DNA of 64,000 bases from Microbacterium sp. MPKO10 (GTDB lineage Bacteria > Actinomycetota > Actinomycetes > Actinomycetales > Microbacteriaceae). Each line of letters opens with the position of its first letter. The first letter of the stretch is position 1. Positions 53,029 through 61,846 of the stretch are shown piece after piece. The notes under the pieces are model-generated. The model did not search any database. It was given only the letters and a program-made list of their open reading frames with translations, and was not told the origin of the DNA. The stretch covers positions 806,001 through 870,000 of the forward strand of contig NZ_JAPCHX010000001.1 of NCBI RefSeq assembly GCF_026107415.2, read 5' to 3'. Position numbers and translations under genes: made by a program.

Positions 53029-53583
53029 TTACGCGGAGGCGGCGTCTCGTTTCGGCAGCACCCACCCGGCACGCGGGAAGTGGCAGGTGTAGCCGTTGGG
53101 GTACTTCTCGAGGTAGTCCTGGTGCTCAGGCTCGGCCTCCCAGAACGGTCCGAGCGGCTCGATCGTGGTCACAGCTTTTCCCGGCCAGAGACCGGAGGCG
53201 TCGACATCGGCGATCGTCTCGCGAGCAACCATCTCCTGCTCTGGGGTGACCGGGAAGATCGCCGAGCGATAACTCGTGCCCCGGTCGTTGCCCTGCTGGT
53301 TGAGGGTCGAGGGGTCGTGGATCTGGAAGAAGAACGCGAGAATATCGCGATACGTCGTCTTCGCCGGGTCGTAGACAATCTCCAGAGCCTCAGCATGCCC
53401 TGGGTGGTGACGATACGTGGCGTGGTCGTTCTCGCCTCCCGTGTACCCGACGCGCGTTCCGAGCACTCCCGGCTGACGGCGGACAAGGTCTTCCATACCC
53501 CAGAAGCATCCGCCCGCCAGAATGGCCGTCTCTGTGCCGTCGCGGCGGGTGATCTCCCCGGAATCCTGCTTTCCGCTCGTCAT
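53029..53583 (-). CDS. msrA: Peptide methionine (S)-S-oxide reductase
   Basis: 184 residues from ATG 53583 (AGGAG eight bases upstream). The active site is GCFWG with nucleophile Cys26; [16 protein letters not shown] and [16 protein letters not shown] complete the family signature. It repairs oxidised methionine with thioredoxin. Its 3' end is duplicated exactly at 51207-51254, so the AAA gene between lies within direct repeats 1.8 kb apart. Confidence 0.95.
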   Translation of the reverse strand: MTSGKQDSGEITRRDGTETAILAGGCFWGMEDLVRRQPGVLGTRVGYTGGENDHATYRHHPGHAEALEIVYDPAKTTYRDILAFFFQIHDPSTLNQQGNDRGTSYRSAIFPVTPEQEMVARETIADVDASGLWPGKAVTTIEPLGPFWEAEPEHQDYLEKYPNGYTCHFPRAGWVLPKRDAASA

Positions 53584-53828
53584 GATGCGTGCTCCTTCTC
53601 TTGATGGCATCGGGCAACCCGACCACGTCTCGTCTTTACCGTAACCCCACGACTCACGGGGGCGGGCTGTATGACGGCGTCACCATCGGGCTCTACAGGG
53701 TTCAACACCGGAGCACACCGTTTTGATTCCAGCCATGTGCGCCCGCGACAGCATCCCGGATCGACCCTCGGCTTGCCTGGCGTGGGCGGGGAGGGAAGAT
53801 CGCGCCGCACCGAGGCGTTGCACCAAGC

Positions 53829-54974
53829 ATGGCCACCACTCAACGCACCGCGACTGTCGTCGTGATCGGTGCGGGTCAGGCGGGACTTTCGGCCGCCTTT
53901 CACCTGCAGCGTCTCGGGTATGACAGCGCACTCGACGACGATGCCGAATACCCAACGTTCGTGGTTCTCGACGCCAATCCAGCGCCGGGTGGGGCATGGC
54001 AGCACCGGTGGAAGTCCCTCACGATGAACACCGTGAACGGCATCTTCGACCTGCCGGGCATGGAGAAGCCACCCATCGACGATGCCGAGCCGAGCAGAAC
54101 GGCTGTGCCGCATTATTTCGCCGACTACGAGAGCACGTTCGACCTGCCGATCATGAGACCCGTGCGCGTGATGTCTGTCGAACGGGCGGATGCTGCGCCC
54201 GACGGCGATCTCGTCGTCGAGACGACCGACGAGACGTGGCGCACACGAGCGATCATCAATGCCAGCGGCACGTGGGACAACCCGCGACTTCCCACCCTGC
54301 CGGGAGCCGAGACGTTCCGTGGCCGCCAGCTGCACACGCGCGACTACGTCTCGCTCGACGAATTCGCGGGCCAGCGTGTCGCCATCGTCGGCGGCGGAAT
54401 CTCGTCGATCCAGCACCTCGAAGAGATCTCGCGCGTCGCAACGACGCTCTGGTACACCCGGCGCGAACCGGTGTGGCTCGACGGGTCGTTCAGGCCGGAG
54501 ACCGAGGGGCGTGCCACGATCTCGGCGGTAAAAGCCGACGTCGAGGCCGGGCGACCCTCGGGCAGCATCGTCTCGTACACGGGACTGCCTTGGACGTCGT
54601 ATGCGCTTGAGGCGAAGGCGCGCGGTGTGCTCGATCGTCGCCCGATATTCACCGCGCTCGAACCGCACGGAGTTCGCGAGGCGGACGGCTCTCTCACAAC
54701 CGTCGACACCATTCTTTGGGCGACGGGATTCGCAGCATCTCTCGCGCATCTGGACCCGCTGCAGCTTCGGCACGAACTCGGCGGCATCGTCACGCGCAAC
54801 ACTCGTGTCGTGGACGAACCACGTGTGCATCTCGTCGGCTTCGGGCCGTCACAGTCCACACTCGGTGCCAACCGTGACGGCAGGCACGCGGCGACTGAGA
54901 TCGATCGGATGCTGGGGCGCGACGGTCGCCCGGCACGCGCGCGTAGCCGGGCAGCATCCGGAGCTGTTGCCTGA
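53829..54974 (+). CDS. FAD-dependent NAD(P)H oxidoreductase, flavin-containing monooxygenase-like
   Basis: 381 residues. FAD loop GAGQAGLSAAF near residue 13, the typical WxxRW-like segment GGAWQHRWKSLTMN, an NADPH loop GGGISSIQHLEEIS, and the late ATGFAAS FAD motif. Resembles CzcO/FMO proteins that oxidise small nucleophilic substrates or metabolise arsenic- or sulphur-containing compounds; the substrate cannot be told. No clear partner gene; start is ATG 53829 without a strong ribosome site. Confidence 0.88.
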   Translation: MATTQRTATVVVIGAGQAGLSAAFHLQRLGYDSALDDDAEYPTFVVLDANPAPGGAWQHRWKSLTMNTVNGIFDLPGMEKPPIDDAEPSRTAVPHYFADYESTFDLPIMRPVRVMSVERADAAPDGDLVVETTDETWRTRAIINASGTWDNPRLPTLPGAETFRGRQLHTRDYVSLDEFAGQRVAIVGGGISSIQHLEEISRVATTLWYTRREPVWLDGSFRPETEGRATISAVKADVEAGRPSGSIVSYTGLPWTSYALEAKARGVLDRRPIFTALEPHGVREADGSLTTVDTILWATGFAASLAHLDPLQLRHELGGIVTRNTRVVDEPRVHLVGFGPSQSTLGANRDGRHAATEIDRMLGRDGRPARARSRAASGAVA

Positions 54975-55135
54975 GTTGTGGCAATCGTTGTCCACAGGCA
55001 CACCCTGGCGAGCGGTTATCCACATGCGCGGATGATGCAGCGTCGTTGTGGGCAGCCCGGTGTAGACAGCACACCGACGGCCGGCGCAACGGTTTGGGGT
55101 CCGGAAGTTCGTCGTCTCCGTGATGGAGCGCGAGC

Positions 55136-55909
55136 CTACGACGCGTCAGCGACGCGATACAGGCGGCGCGCGTTCTCGGCAAGCACCGCGCGGGCGCGGT
55201 CGTCACCCACCGCCGCGCGCACGCGGTCGAGGTCGGAATCCGCGAACGGCACCTTCGCGCGGGTTGAGGGCAGGTCGCTGCCGAAGATGAGTGCGTTCGG
55301 GTTGGCCCGGTCGATCGTCGCCATGAGAGCATCCGGGTCACTCACCGACATGCGGCCGAAACCCGTCGCCTTCACGACAAGTCCGGCTTCGACCAGCGAG
55401 AGCAGCGTGCCCGTGGTGTCGTCGCTCATACCGAGGTGGTCGACGGAAGCCTGGGGGAGCCGACGGAGCGTGCTCTCAAGGTCGGGGAGGTCGGCAGCAT
55501 CCACGTAGAGTTCGCTGTGCCAGCCGGCGACGTCATGCACCCGGCGCGCGAACTGCTCCATATCTGACAGATCGATGGTCGCGCCACGGTAGAGATTGAA
55601 CCGCACAGCGCGGACGCCGGCAGCATCCAGTCTGGTGATCTCGACGTCCGTGACGTCGGCGGTCAGCTGGGTGACGCCGACGAAGCCGGGGCCCAGGCGC
55701 TCGAGCGCGGCAATGAGATAGCTCTGGTCGGTTCCCTGAAACGAACCGCTCACCACAGTGCCGCCCGTAATGCCAAGGTGACGGGTTCGCTGGAGGTAGT
55801 CGTCTGCCGTGAAGGCTTCGGGCAGGTATCCGTTATTGGGAATGAGCGGGAACGCGGGATCGACGATGTGGAAGTGCGCATCGAAGACTGCGGTGTCAGT
55901 CGGCTGCAT
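55136..55909 (-). CDS. Amidohydrolase-2 family metal-dependent hydrolase
   Basis: 257 residues of a TIM barrel. Metal ligands: His12 and His14 (DAHFHIVD), a barrel histidine in VDHLGMS, and Asp in FGSDLPSTR. The family includes lactonases, decarboxylases and dicarboxylic hydrolases. TAAAGT (complement, 55921-55916) lies six bases before the ATG, so the mRNA is leaderless. The 55910-56101 gap shows no gene. Confidence 0.9.
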   Translation of the reverse strand: MQPTDTAVFDAHFHIVDPAFPLIPNNGYLPEAFTADDYLQRTRHLGITGGTVVSGSFQGTDQSYLIAALERLGPGFVGVTQLTADVTDVEITRLDAAGVRAVRFNLYRGATIDLSDMEQFARRVHDVAGWHSELYVDAADLPDLESTLRRLPQASVDHLGMSDDTTGTLLSLVEAGLVVKATGFGRMSVSDPDALMATIDRANPNALIFGSDLPSTRAKVPFADSDLDRVRAAVGDDRARAVLAENARRLYRVADAS

Positions 55910-56101
55910 GGCACCACTTTACGAGCATTGGAGCTCGTGTTGGGGTGTTCGCGCGTGCCGAGCGCGGAGGCCACATCGCCCGACCAGGCTGGAGAAGCAT
56001 CGAACTCGCTCCGCGTGGATCTTCGGGGTAGCAAAGCGCAGGGGGACTCGCGGTGTTGCTGCGATCGAAAGGATCGCGATTGGGTGGCGGAGGACTGCGG
56101 T

Positions 56102-56189
56102 GGTGAAACGGCGACCAGACTGCGGCAAAACGGCGAGGACAGGAGGGTAGAACGGCGAGATTGACGCGGTGAAACGGCGAGAATCCCGT
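56102..56189. repeat. Four tandem 22-bp units upstream of the second AAA_14-DUF4143 gene
   Basis: Units start at 56102, 56124, 56146 and 56168 with an invariant AACGGCGA core (first base of the core at 56107, 56129, 56151 and 56173, exactly 22 bp apart, two helical turns). A degenerate earlier copy may precede. The last unit meets the -10 element TAGAAT (56189-56194). Confidence 0.9.
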
Positions 56190-56201
56190 AGAATTGGAGT
56201 C

Positions 56202-57461
56202 ATGGGTGTGCCGGAACACATGAGAGAGCGCTTTGTTGCAGCGCAGGTTCGCGATGCTCTGAACGACACTCGAATTGTCATGATTCAAGGAGCTCGGCAA
56301 GTCGGAAAATCGACGCTTGCTGCCGCCGTTGCCGCCGAACGCAGCAACAGGATCGTTACGCTTGACGACGAAGCATCGCGGGCGTTCGCCTCCGACGATC
56401 CCGTCGGGTTCGTCACGCAATTCCCGGAAGGGCTACTGGTCGTCGACGAGATCCAGCGGGCTCCGCACCTGGCGATCGCGCTGAAAGCAAGCGTGGACCG
56501 GGACAAACAAGCCGGTCGTTTTCTCATAACCGGGTCAGCGAACCTCCTCGACCTCACCGCAACCCAAGAATCACTGGCGGGCCGTGTTGAGACAATCAGT
56601 TTGGAATCGTTCAGCCAGGGTGAGATCGAGAACCGAAGAGGGACGTTCGTTGACGCGGTACTCAACGGACTGGCACAACATGGTGCCCACAGTGACCTTA
56701 CGCGAGAGGACTACCTACAGATTGCCTGCGACGGTGGGTACCCCGAAGCATTGGCACGCTCGTCGTTTGCACGCCGAACACGCTGGTACGACGCGTATCT
56801 GACGCAGGTTCTCAACCGTGACGCTTCGGATATCTCAGGTTTGCATCGCCTCGCAGATCTGCCTCGCATCGTTCGCCTCATCGCGGCCCGCGCGGGGACG
56901 GGAATGGTGTGGAACGCTGTGGCCTCCGAGGCAGGAATTCCTCGCCGCACTCTCGAACCGTACGTGAAACTGCTTGAAACGCTCTACATCACGCACACGC
57001 TTCCGGCGTGGACACCGAATATTACTGGGCGTGAAGTGAAGCAGCCCAAGGTATTCTTGCGCGATACTGGCCTGCTGGCTGCTCTTCTCAGACTTAGTCC
57101 AGACGGACTGCGGTCTCCTGCGAATCGGAGCATGGCAGGACCTCTGTTGGAGTCGTTTGTCGTTGGCGAAGTGAGAAGGCAGTTGGAGTGGGCACACAGT
57201 CGGGCCTCCCTTCACCATTACCGCGATAGCCGGGGCACCGAAGTCGATCTGGTTCTCGAGGCGCCCGACGGTCGCATCGTAGGAATCGAGATCAAAGCGG
57301 CAGTCACGGTACAAGCGAAAGACATTCAAGGTCTTGCGGCGTTGCGGGATCGCCTCGGGGCTCGGTTCGTCGCTGGCTATGTGCTGCATACGGGGCAAGA
57401 CACACAACAAGCTGGTGACAGAATTTTCGCCGCGCCCCTTGCAATACTCTGGCGGTCCTGA
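56202..57461 (+). CDS. AAA_14-DUF4143 ATPase (2)
   Basis: 419 residues from ATG 56202, seven bases after TAGAAT. Walker A GARQVGKST (30-38), Walker B LLVVDEIQ (78-85), sensor-like LITGSAN (108-114), substrate-region GGYPEALAR, helical middle 190-290, then DUF4143 with TEVD (346-349) and EIK (363-365), the likely PD-(D/E)xK triad. It diverges strongly from ATPase (1), so this is not a recent duplicate. A second member of one rare family 3.2 kb from the first, each with its own repeat array, suggests related but separate regulation. Confidence 0.93.
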   Translation: MGVPEHMRERFVAAQVRDALNDTRIVMIQGARQVGKSTLAAAVAAERSNRIVTLDDEASRAFASDDPVGFVTQFPEGLLVVDEIQRAPHLAIALKASVDRDKQAGRFLITGSANLLDLTATQESLAGRVETISLESFSQGEIENRRGTFVDAVLNGLAQHGAHSDLTREDYLQIACDGGYPEALARSSFARRTRWYDAYLTQVLNRDASDISGLHRLADLPRIVRLIAARAGTGMVWNAVASEAGIPRRTLEPYVKLLETLYITHTLPAWTPNITGREVKQPKVFLRDTGLLAALLRLSPDGLRSPANRSMAGPLLESFVVGEVRRQLEWAHSRASLHHYRDSRGTEVDLVLEAPDGRIVGIEIKAAVTVQAKDIQGLAALRDRLGARFVAGYVLHTGQDTQQAGDRIFAAPLAILWRS

Positions 57462-57477
57462 ATGCGCAGCAGGCCGC

Positions 57478-58137
57478 TTACCAGCCGCGGGCACGCCACT
57501 CGGGGAGGGCGGGGCGCTCGGCACCGAGCGTCGTGGGGTCGCCGTGGCCCGGGAACACCCGTGTGCTGTCGGGGAACCGGTCAAAGAGACGCGACGTGAC
57601 ATCGGTGAAGAGCTGATTGAACCGCACAGGATCGTCGCCCGTGTTTCCGACGCCGCCGGGAAAGAGGCTGTCCCCGGTAAACAGCAGCGTCGGTTCCTCG
57701 CCCAGCGCGAGTGCGACCGAGCCCGGCGTATGGCCGCGAAGCGCAATGACCTCGAGCGCGACGCCATCGATGCTCACCCGGTCGCCGTCGTCAAGCAGCA
57801 CGTCAGCGTCGACGCTGCGCTCGGCAGTGAGCTGCGCAGCATCCGCCCGCCCAATCGCCACCCGCGCGCCCGTCTTGTTCGCGATCTCTGCCGTGGCACG
57901 CGTGTGATCCCAGTGCGCGTGCGTCGTCACGATGGTGCCCAGGCGCGTCGTGCGGCCGGCATCCTGTTCACCATCGTGGAGCAGGGCAGAAATGGATGCC
58001 GCGTCCGCAGCCGCGTCGATGAGCAGCTGCTCGCCCGACCGCCGTGCCGTGACGAGATACACGGCATTGTTCATCGACGAGACGAAGATGCGGCGCACGG
58101 TGTACGTCGGGTGGGCGACGAGCAGCTCGGAAACCAT
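57478..58137 (-). CDS. MBL-fold metallo-hydrolase
   Basis: 219 residues from the ATG at 58137, with AGGGAG just upstream; the longer upstream frame is unsupported. Metal-binding motif THAHWDHT, a later GHTPGS histidine, FTGDSLFPGGVG and FPGHGD are all present. Closest in style to glyoxalase-II-like hydrolases. It ends 16 bp from the convergent ATPase (2) gene. No gene in the 206 bp to the aquaporin. Confidence 0.92.
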   Translation of the reverse strand: MVSELLVAHPTYTVRRIFVSSMNNAVYLVTARRSGEQLLIDAAADAASISALLHDGEQDAGRTTRLGTIVTTHAHWDHTRATAEIANKTGARVAIGRADAAQLTAERSVDADVLLDDGDRVSIDGVALEVIALRGHTPGSVALALGEEPTLLFTGDSLFPGGVGNTGDDPVRFNQLFTDVTSRLFDRFPDSTRVFPGHGDPTTLGAERPALPEWRARGW

Positions 58138-58343
58138 GGTGACTCCCTTCGGCGATGCGGCTGCCTCCACTCTGCCATGCGCGGCAGGTTGAACCGTGTG
58201 CTGCCCGCCCCTCCCTTCGTAGGCGGCAGCGCGATGCTTCCGCTTTGTCATGTCGGCTAGGCGCCGCCGCGCTGTCTTGGCTGCTGTGCGTGTGGTTCTG
58301 GTCGTCAGCGAGAACGTAGGCACAGGCCTGAGTCGCGGGATCG

Positions 58344-58997
58344 TCAGCGCTCGGCGTCTGCCTTCTTCGCGAGGTCGTGAACGTTCAGCAGGCGGAACGC
58401 ACCGGCCGCGAGTGCTCCGCCGACAAGCGGCGCGACGACGTACAGCCAGAGCGCGGACCACGAGAACTGCCCGCTCACGGCGAGGCCCAGCCCGACGGCA
58501 GGGTTGAAACCGCCGCCCGAGATGCTGCCGACTGTCGCCGCACCGACGAACACTGTCGTTCCGATCGCGAGACCATAGAACGAGTTGCCGTCGTGATCCT
58601 TTGACGTCGCCGTGTTGAGAACGACATATACGAGGATGAATGAGAAGACGGCTTCAACGATGAACGACGGCACGACCTCGATCTCAAGTGCCGCTTCTGG
58701 GCGCGGCAGAATCGCCATACTGAGCAGGGCTCCGAGTGCCCCACCGATGAACTGGGCGACGATGTACGCGAAGAAGTCGCCGACACTCATAGCCCCGCGA
58801 AGCAGTGCACCGAGCGAGACAGCAGGGTTGATGTGCCCGCCCGAGATATGACCGGTCGCATACACCAGCACCATCAGCGCAAACCCGATGGCCAGTGGGG
58901 CGAAGTCGCCCGCGTTGTTGACTGCGGCGATGATCGCAAAGACGAAGAGGAATGTGGCGAGTGCCTCTGCCGTCGCTTTTCTGATGGTTCCGGTCAT
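58344..58997 (-). CDS. Aquaporin / MIP-family channel
   Basis: 217 residues with six membrane helices and both NPA half-helices: GGHINPAVSLG and GGGFNPAVGLG. Narrow length and SGGGFNP fit a water-type rather than a glycerol channel, though the selectivity-filter residues were not assessed in detail. Single gene; AAAGGAG lies upstream of its ATG. Confidence 0.93.
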   Translation of the reverse strand: MTGTIRKATAEALATFLFVFAIIAAVNNAGDFAPLAIGFALMVLVYATGHISGGHINPAVSLGALLRGAMSVGDFFAYIVAQFIGGALGALLSMAILPRPEAALEIEVVPSFIVEAVFSFILVYVVLNTATSKDHDGNSFYGLAIGTTVFVGAATVGSISGGGFNPAVGLGLAVSGQFSWSALWLYVVAPLVGGALAAGAFRLLNVHDLAKKADAER

Positions 58998-59158
58998 AAC
59001 TGTGCTCCTTTGCGAGTCTCCGGGTCATTCCGGAGTTGAGTCAATTATGCCGAAGCCTGTCTCTCGCGCGGCGGTGCCGGGCGGGCAGGTCGTCAGGCAG
59101 GTGCCGGATCCTCCGGGGCGATCAGACGATCTTCCACAGGGATCGTAGCCAACATTGT

Positions 59159-59188
59159 GTTCGGTTTGTGCCGAACAAACTGTACAGT
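59159..59188. promoter_or_regulatory. MarR-type operator and leaderless -10
   Basis: GTTCGG-TTTGTG-CCGAAC (59159-59176) is a perfect inverted repeat upstream of TACAGT (59183-59188), itself seven bases before the ATG at 59196. Binding would block the promoter. Confidence 0.7.
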
Positions 59189-59195
59189 GGAACCC

Positions 59196-59642
59196 ATGAA
59201 TGAGGTGTCAGAGTTTGTGGAGCACGCGGCGCTGTACTTCGGCGGGCTCGGTCTGAGCCGCACGGGCGGACGCATCATGGGGCTTCTGCTCACGGTCGAC
59301 GAGAACGGTGTCGATGCTCCGGAACTGTGCTCGGCACTGGCCGTGGCGAAGAGCAGCGTGAGCGTTGAGTTACGTCGGCTGGAAGACGGAGGCCTGATCG
59401 AGCGGTTCCGACTTCCCGGGCATCGGCGAGACCGCTTCCGCCTCGCCGATGACGTGTTCGGCAACGCGTTCCGCGCACAGATGAGCAAGTTTCACGCATT
59501 CACCGACCTGGCCGAGCGGGGCCTTGGCGTCGTCGGCGACGACCCGGTGAAGCGGCGCCGGCTCGAGCGGATGCGAGACATGTACGCATTCATGGCCGAA
59601 CGGTTCCCCGCCCTTCTTGACGAGTGGGAGCAGGGCGCATGA
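59196..59642 (+). CDS. MarR/GbsR-like transcriptional regulator
   Basis: 148 residues. Winged helix across 15-85 (SRTGGRIMGLLLTVDENG; CSALAVAKSSVSVELRRLEDGGLIERF), then a helical dimerisation end. The wing and the pattern GHRRDRFRLADD resemble GbsR-type MarR relatives. The transcript is leaderless and the palindrome upstream implies self-repression. The stop overlaps the glycosyltransferase start (ATGA), so the two are co-expressed. Confidence 0.88.
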   Translation: MNEVSEFVEHAALYFGGLGLSRTGGRIMGLLLTVDENGVDAPELCSALAVAKSSVSVELRRLEDGGLIERFRLPGHRRDRFRLADDVFGNAFRAQMSKFHAFTDLAERGLGVVGDDPVKRRRLERMRDMYAFMAERFPALLDEWEQGA

Positions 59643-60844
59643 AAGCGCTTCTGGTGACCACGGGCAGCCGCGGCGACGTCGAGCCGTTCGTCGCGCTGGC
59701 GCGCGGGCTCGCAGACGCCGGGCACCACCCCACGCTCGCCGCTCCCGCACGATTTCTCGAGCTCGCCGCAGAGCACGACGTCGCGTTCATCGCCTTGGAC
59801 GACAGCCTGTTCGAGCTGCAGAGCTCTTTGGCACATAGGGGCACATTCGCCGCCTTCACCGGGGCCGCGCGAGCGAAATCGGCACTCAGGCTCTTTCTCG
59901 CCGACGTCGCAGATCTCGCCGACCACGCCACCGACGTCGTCGTCTACCATCCGAAGACGCTCGCGGCGCCCCTCGTCGCCGAGCGCCTCGGTGTTCCGTC
60001 GATCGCCGTTCAGCTGATCCCGCTTTACCAGCCCACGGCAGCATTCCCGTCGCCCCTGCTCAGCTTCCCGATTCCGCGCGCGCTGAACCGCCTGACCTGG
60101 CGGATGAGCTCCGCCATTGAGGCGCCCTGGAGAGGGATGCTGCGCACCCTGCACCGCGACCGGTTGGCACTGTCGACGCCGCTCACCGGGATCGCCGACC
60201 GCATCGCCGCAGACGGGGCCCTCAACGCGTGGAGCCCCCACCTGCTCCCGGCTCCCACTGAGTGGCCCGCGAGTGCCGAACCGCTCGGCTTCTGGCGTCT
60301 GCCCGGTGCTGCCGACGAGCCCGCGCCCGAACTCGTCGACTTTCTCAGCAACGGCGAGCCACCCGTGTACGTCGGGTTCGGCAGCATGACGTCAACACAT
60401 CCGGATGCTGTTGGAGCCGCCATTCGCGATGGGCTGCGTCGCGCCGGACGCCGCGGCGTGGTCGTGACCGGGGCTGGGGCTGTCGAGCTCGAGGGCGATG
60501 ACAGCATCCTGGTTCTCGACCATGTCTCACACGACTGGCTGCTGCCGCGCACGGCGGTCGCCGTGCATCATGGCGGCGTAGGGACGGTCGGAGCGGCGCT
60601 GACGGCTGGTGTTCCGCAGGTGATCCGCCCGTTTCTGGGCGACCAGCAGTTCTGGGCAAAGCGCGTTGCCGATATCGGCGTTGGCGTCAGGCTCCGGCGG
60701 CTCACGGCAGAGTCGCTCGCTGCGGCGATCGCCGCCGCCGAAACGTGCACTCCGCGTGCGCGGGCGCTCGGCGACAGCATCCGGGCCCGTGACGACGGTG
60801 TGGTTCAGGCGGTACGTCAGATCGAGCAGCGCGTCGCCACGTAG
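59639..60844 (+). CDS. UDP-glycosyltransferase, GT1/MGT type
   Basis: 401 residues from ATG 59639, overlapping the regulator stop. Opens with TTGSRGDVEPFVALARGL, the hallmark of GT-B enzymes of the sterol/macrolide-transferase group. The donor site is VHHGGVGTVGAALTAGVPQVI, then GDQQFWAKRVADIGVG. It transfers a sugar from a nucleotide donor to a small molecule, such as an antibiotic, sterol or lipid. Paired with a MarR-type repressor, it could be a drug-inactivation module; the acceptor is unknown. Confidence 0.93.
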   Translation: MKALLVTTGSRGDVEPFVALARGLADAGHHPTLAAPARFLELAAEHDVAFIALDDSLFELQSSLAHRGTFAAFTGAARAKSALRLFLADVADLADHATDVVVYHPKTLAAPLVAERLGVPSIAVQLIPLYQPTAAFPSPLLSFPIPRALNRLTWRMSSAIEAPWRGMLRTLHRDRLALSTPLTGIADRIAADGALNAWSPHLLPAPTEWPASAEPLGFWRLPGAADEPAPELVDFLSNGEPPVYVGFGSMTSTHPDAVGAAIRDGLRRAGRRGVVVTGAGAVELEGDDSILVLDHVSHDWLLPRTAVAVHHGGVGTVGAALTAGVPQVIRPFLGDQQFWAKRVADIGVGVRLRRLTAESLAAAIAAAETCTPRARALGDSIRARDDGVVQAVRQIEQRVAT

Positions 60845-60963
60845 CCTCGTTCGGCAGATCCTCGACGGGTGCGGGAAAATGGATGCGGGACGTGTGCTGT
60901 GCCGCTGCGCGGGCGGTATGTTGAGCGAAGGCCGCGACTCACGCACAGGCAGGAGGTGCAGCA

Positions 60964-61671
60964 TTGGTCGAGATCACCTGGCTCCCCGACACGATTCTCA
61001 CTGAGCTGATCTTGTTGTGCATCGCGTTCGCCCTGTCGGCGATCGTCGGGTTCGAACGTCAGCGGCAGCTGAAATCAGCCGGGATGCGCACGCACGCCGT
61101 TGTCGGTCTGGGCGCCGCGCTGTTCACGCTGGTCTCGGCGTATGGGTTTCAGAATGTTCTCGGTGCCGAAGTCGTTCTCGACCCGTCGCGCATTGCGGCG
61201 CAGATCGTCTCGGGCATCGGCTTTCTCGGTGCCGGTGTCATCTTCGTGCGTCAGAACATCGTTAACGGGCTGACGACGGCCGCGTCCATCTGGGTCACCG
61301 CGGCCATCGGGATGGCGTGCGGTGCCGGGATGCCGGTAATCGCCGCCGCGACGACGGTGCTGTACCTGATCGCGGTCATGGCGCTCAGCGTCATCGCCTC
61401 CCGCATTCCGTCCGTTGAACGTGGCGCACGCTTCACGGTGACGTATCGCAATAACAAGGGAGCCCTTCGGCGGATTCTCGCCTGCGCCACAGAACTCGGC
61501 TATCAGACCTCGCTCTCTCACACGCGCAAAACTGAAGAGGGCAATACCGACATGATTGAGGCGAGCATGCGATTCTCCCGCGCCAAAACGGGACCGACCG
61601 ACGACCTGGTCGAGGCGCTCTCCGATGTGAAGGACGTGCTGTCGATCTCGTCGCCCGACGACAATGACTGA
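60964..61671 (+). CDS. MgtC/SapB-family membrane protein
   Basis: 235 residues from the TTG at 60964, with AGGAGG eight bases upstream. Four or five N-terminal membrane helices with the MgtC signature (IVGFERQRQLKSAGMRTHAVVGLGAAL; GIGFLGAGVIF; GLTTAASIWVTAAIG), and a C-terminal ACT-like soluble domain (TVTYRNNKGALRRIL). Homologues support growth in low Mg2+ or inside macrophages by acting on membrane potential or ATP synthase. A small membrane protein overlaps its end. Confidence 0.92.
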   Translation: MVEITWLPDTILTELILLCIAFALSAIVGFERQRQLKSAGMRTHAVVGLGAALFTLVSAYGFQNVLGAEVVLDPSRIAAQIVSGIGFLGAGVIFVRQNIVNGLTTAASIWVTAAIGMACGAGMPVIAAATTVLYLIAVMALSVIASRIPSVERGARFTVTYRNNKGALRRILACATELGYQTSLSHTRKTEEGNTDMIEASMRFSRAKTGPTDDLVEALSDVKDVLSISSPDDND

Positions 61672-61816
61672 CGGCGAGAGAGGGGCATCCGTGACGCGAC
61701 TAATGATCGCCGGGGCCAGCCTGGCCGGAGTGGCAGTGCTGGCCGCGGCTGGCGCGGTCGCGGCATTTGCCGCTGATCGGCTGCTCGAGGCGCTCGCGGA
61801 CGGTGAGGGGTCATAA
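61664..61816 (+). CDS. Small membrane protein overlapping mgtC end
   Basis: 50 residues, starting eight bases before the MgtC stop in another frame. MTDGERGASVTRL is followed by a hydrophobic helix (MIAGASLAGVAVLAAAGAVA) and a short acidic end. The tight overlap and membrane helix make a real gene plausible; there is no family hit I can name. Confidence 0.5.
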   Translation: MTDGERGASVTRLMIAGASLAGVAVLAAAGAVAAFAADRLLEALADGEGS

Positions 61817-61846
61817 CGAATGGGACGAGATGCGAGGGAGACTGGG

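Noticed and set aside
53580-54830. Long reading frame on the minus strand.
   Set aside because: It is a mirror frame of the flavin monooxygenase-like gene, with no protein-family pattern.
56102-56189. CRISPR-like repeat.
   Set aside because: A 22-bp period with an 8-bp conserved core and about 14 bp variable; spacers are too short and there are no cas genes.
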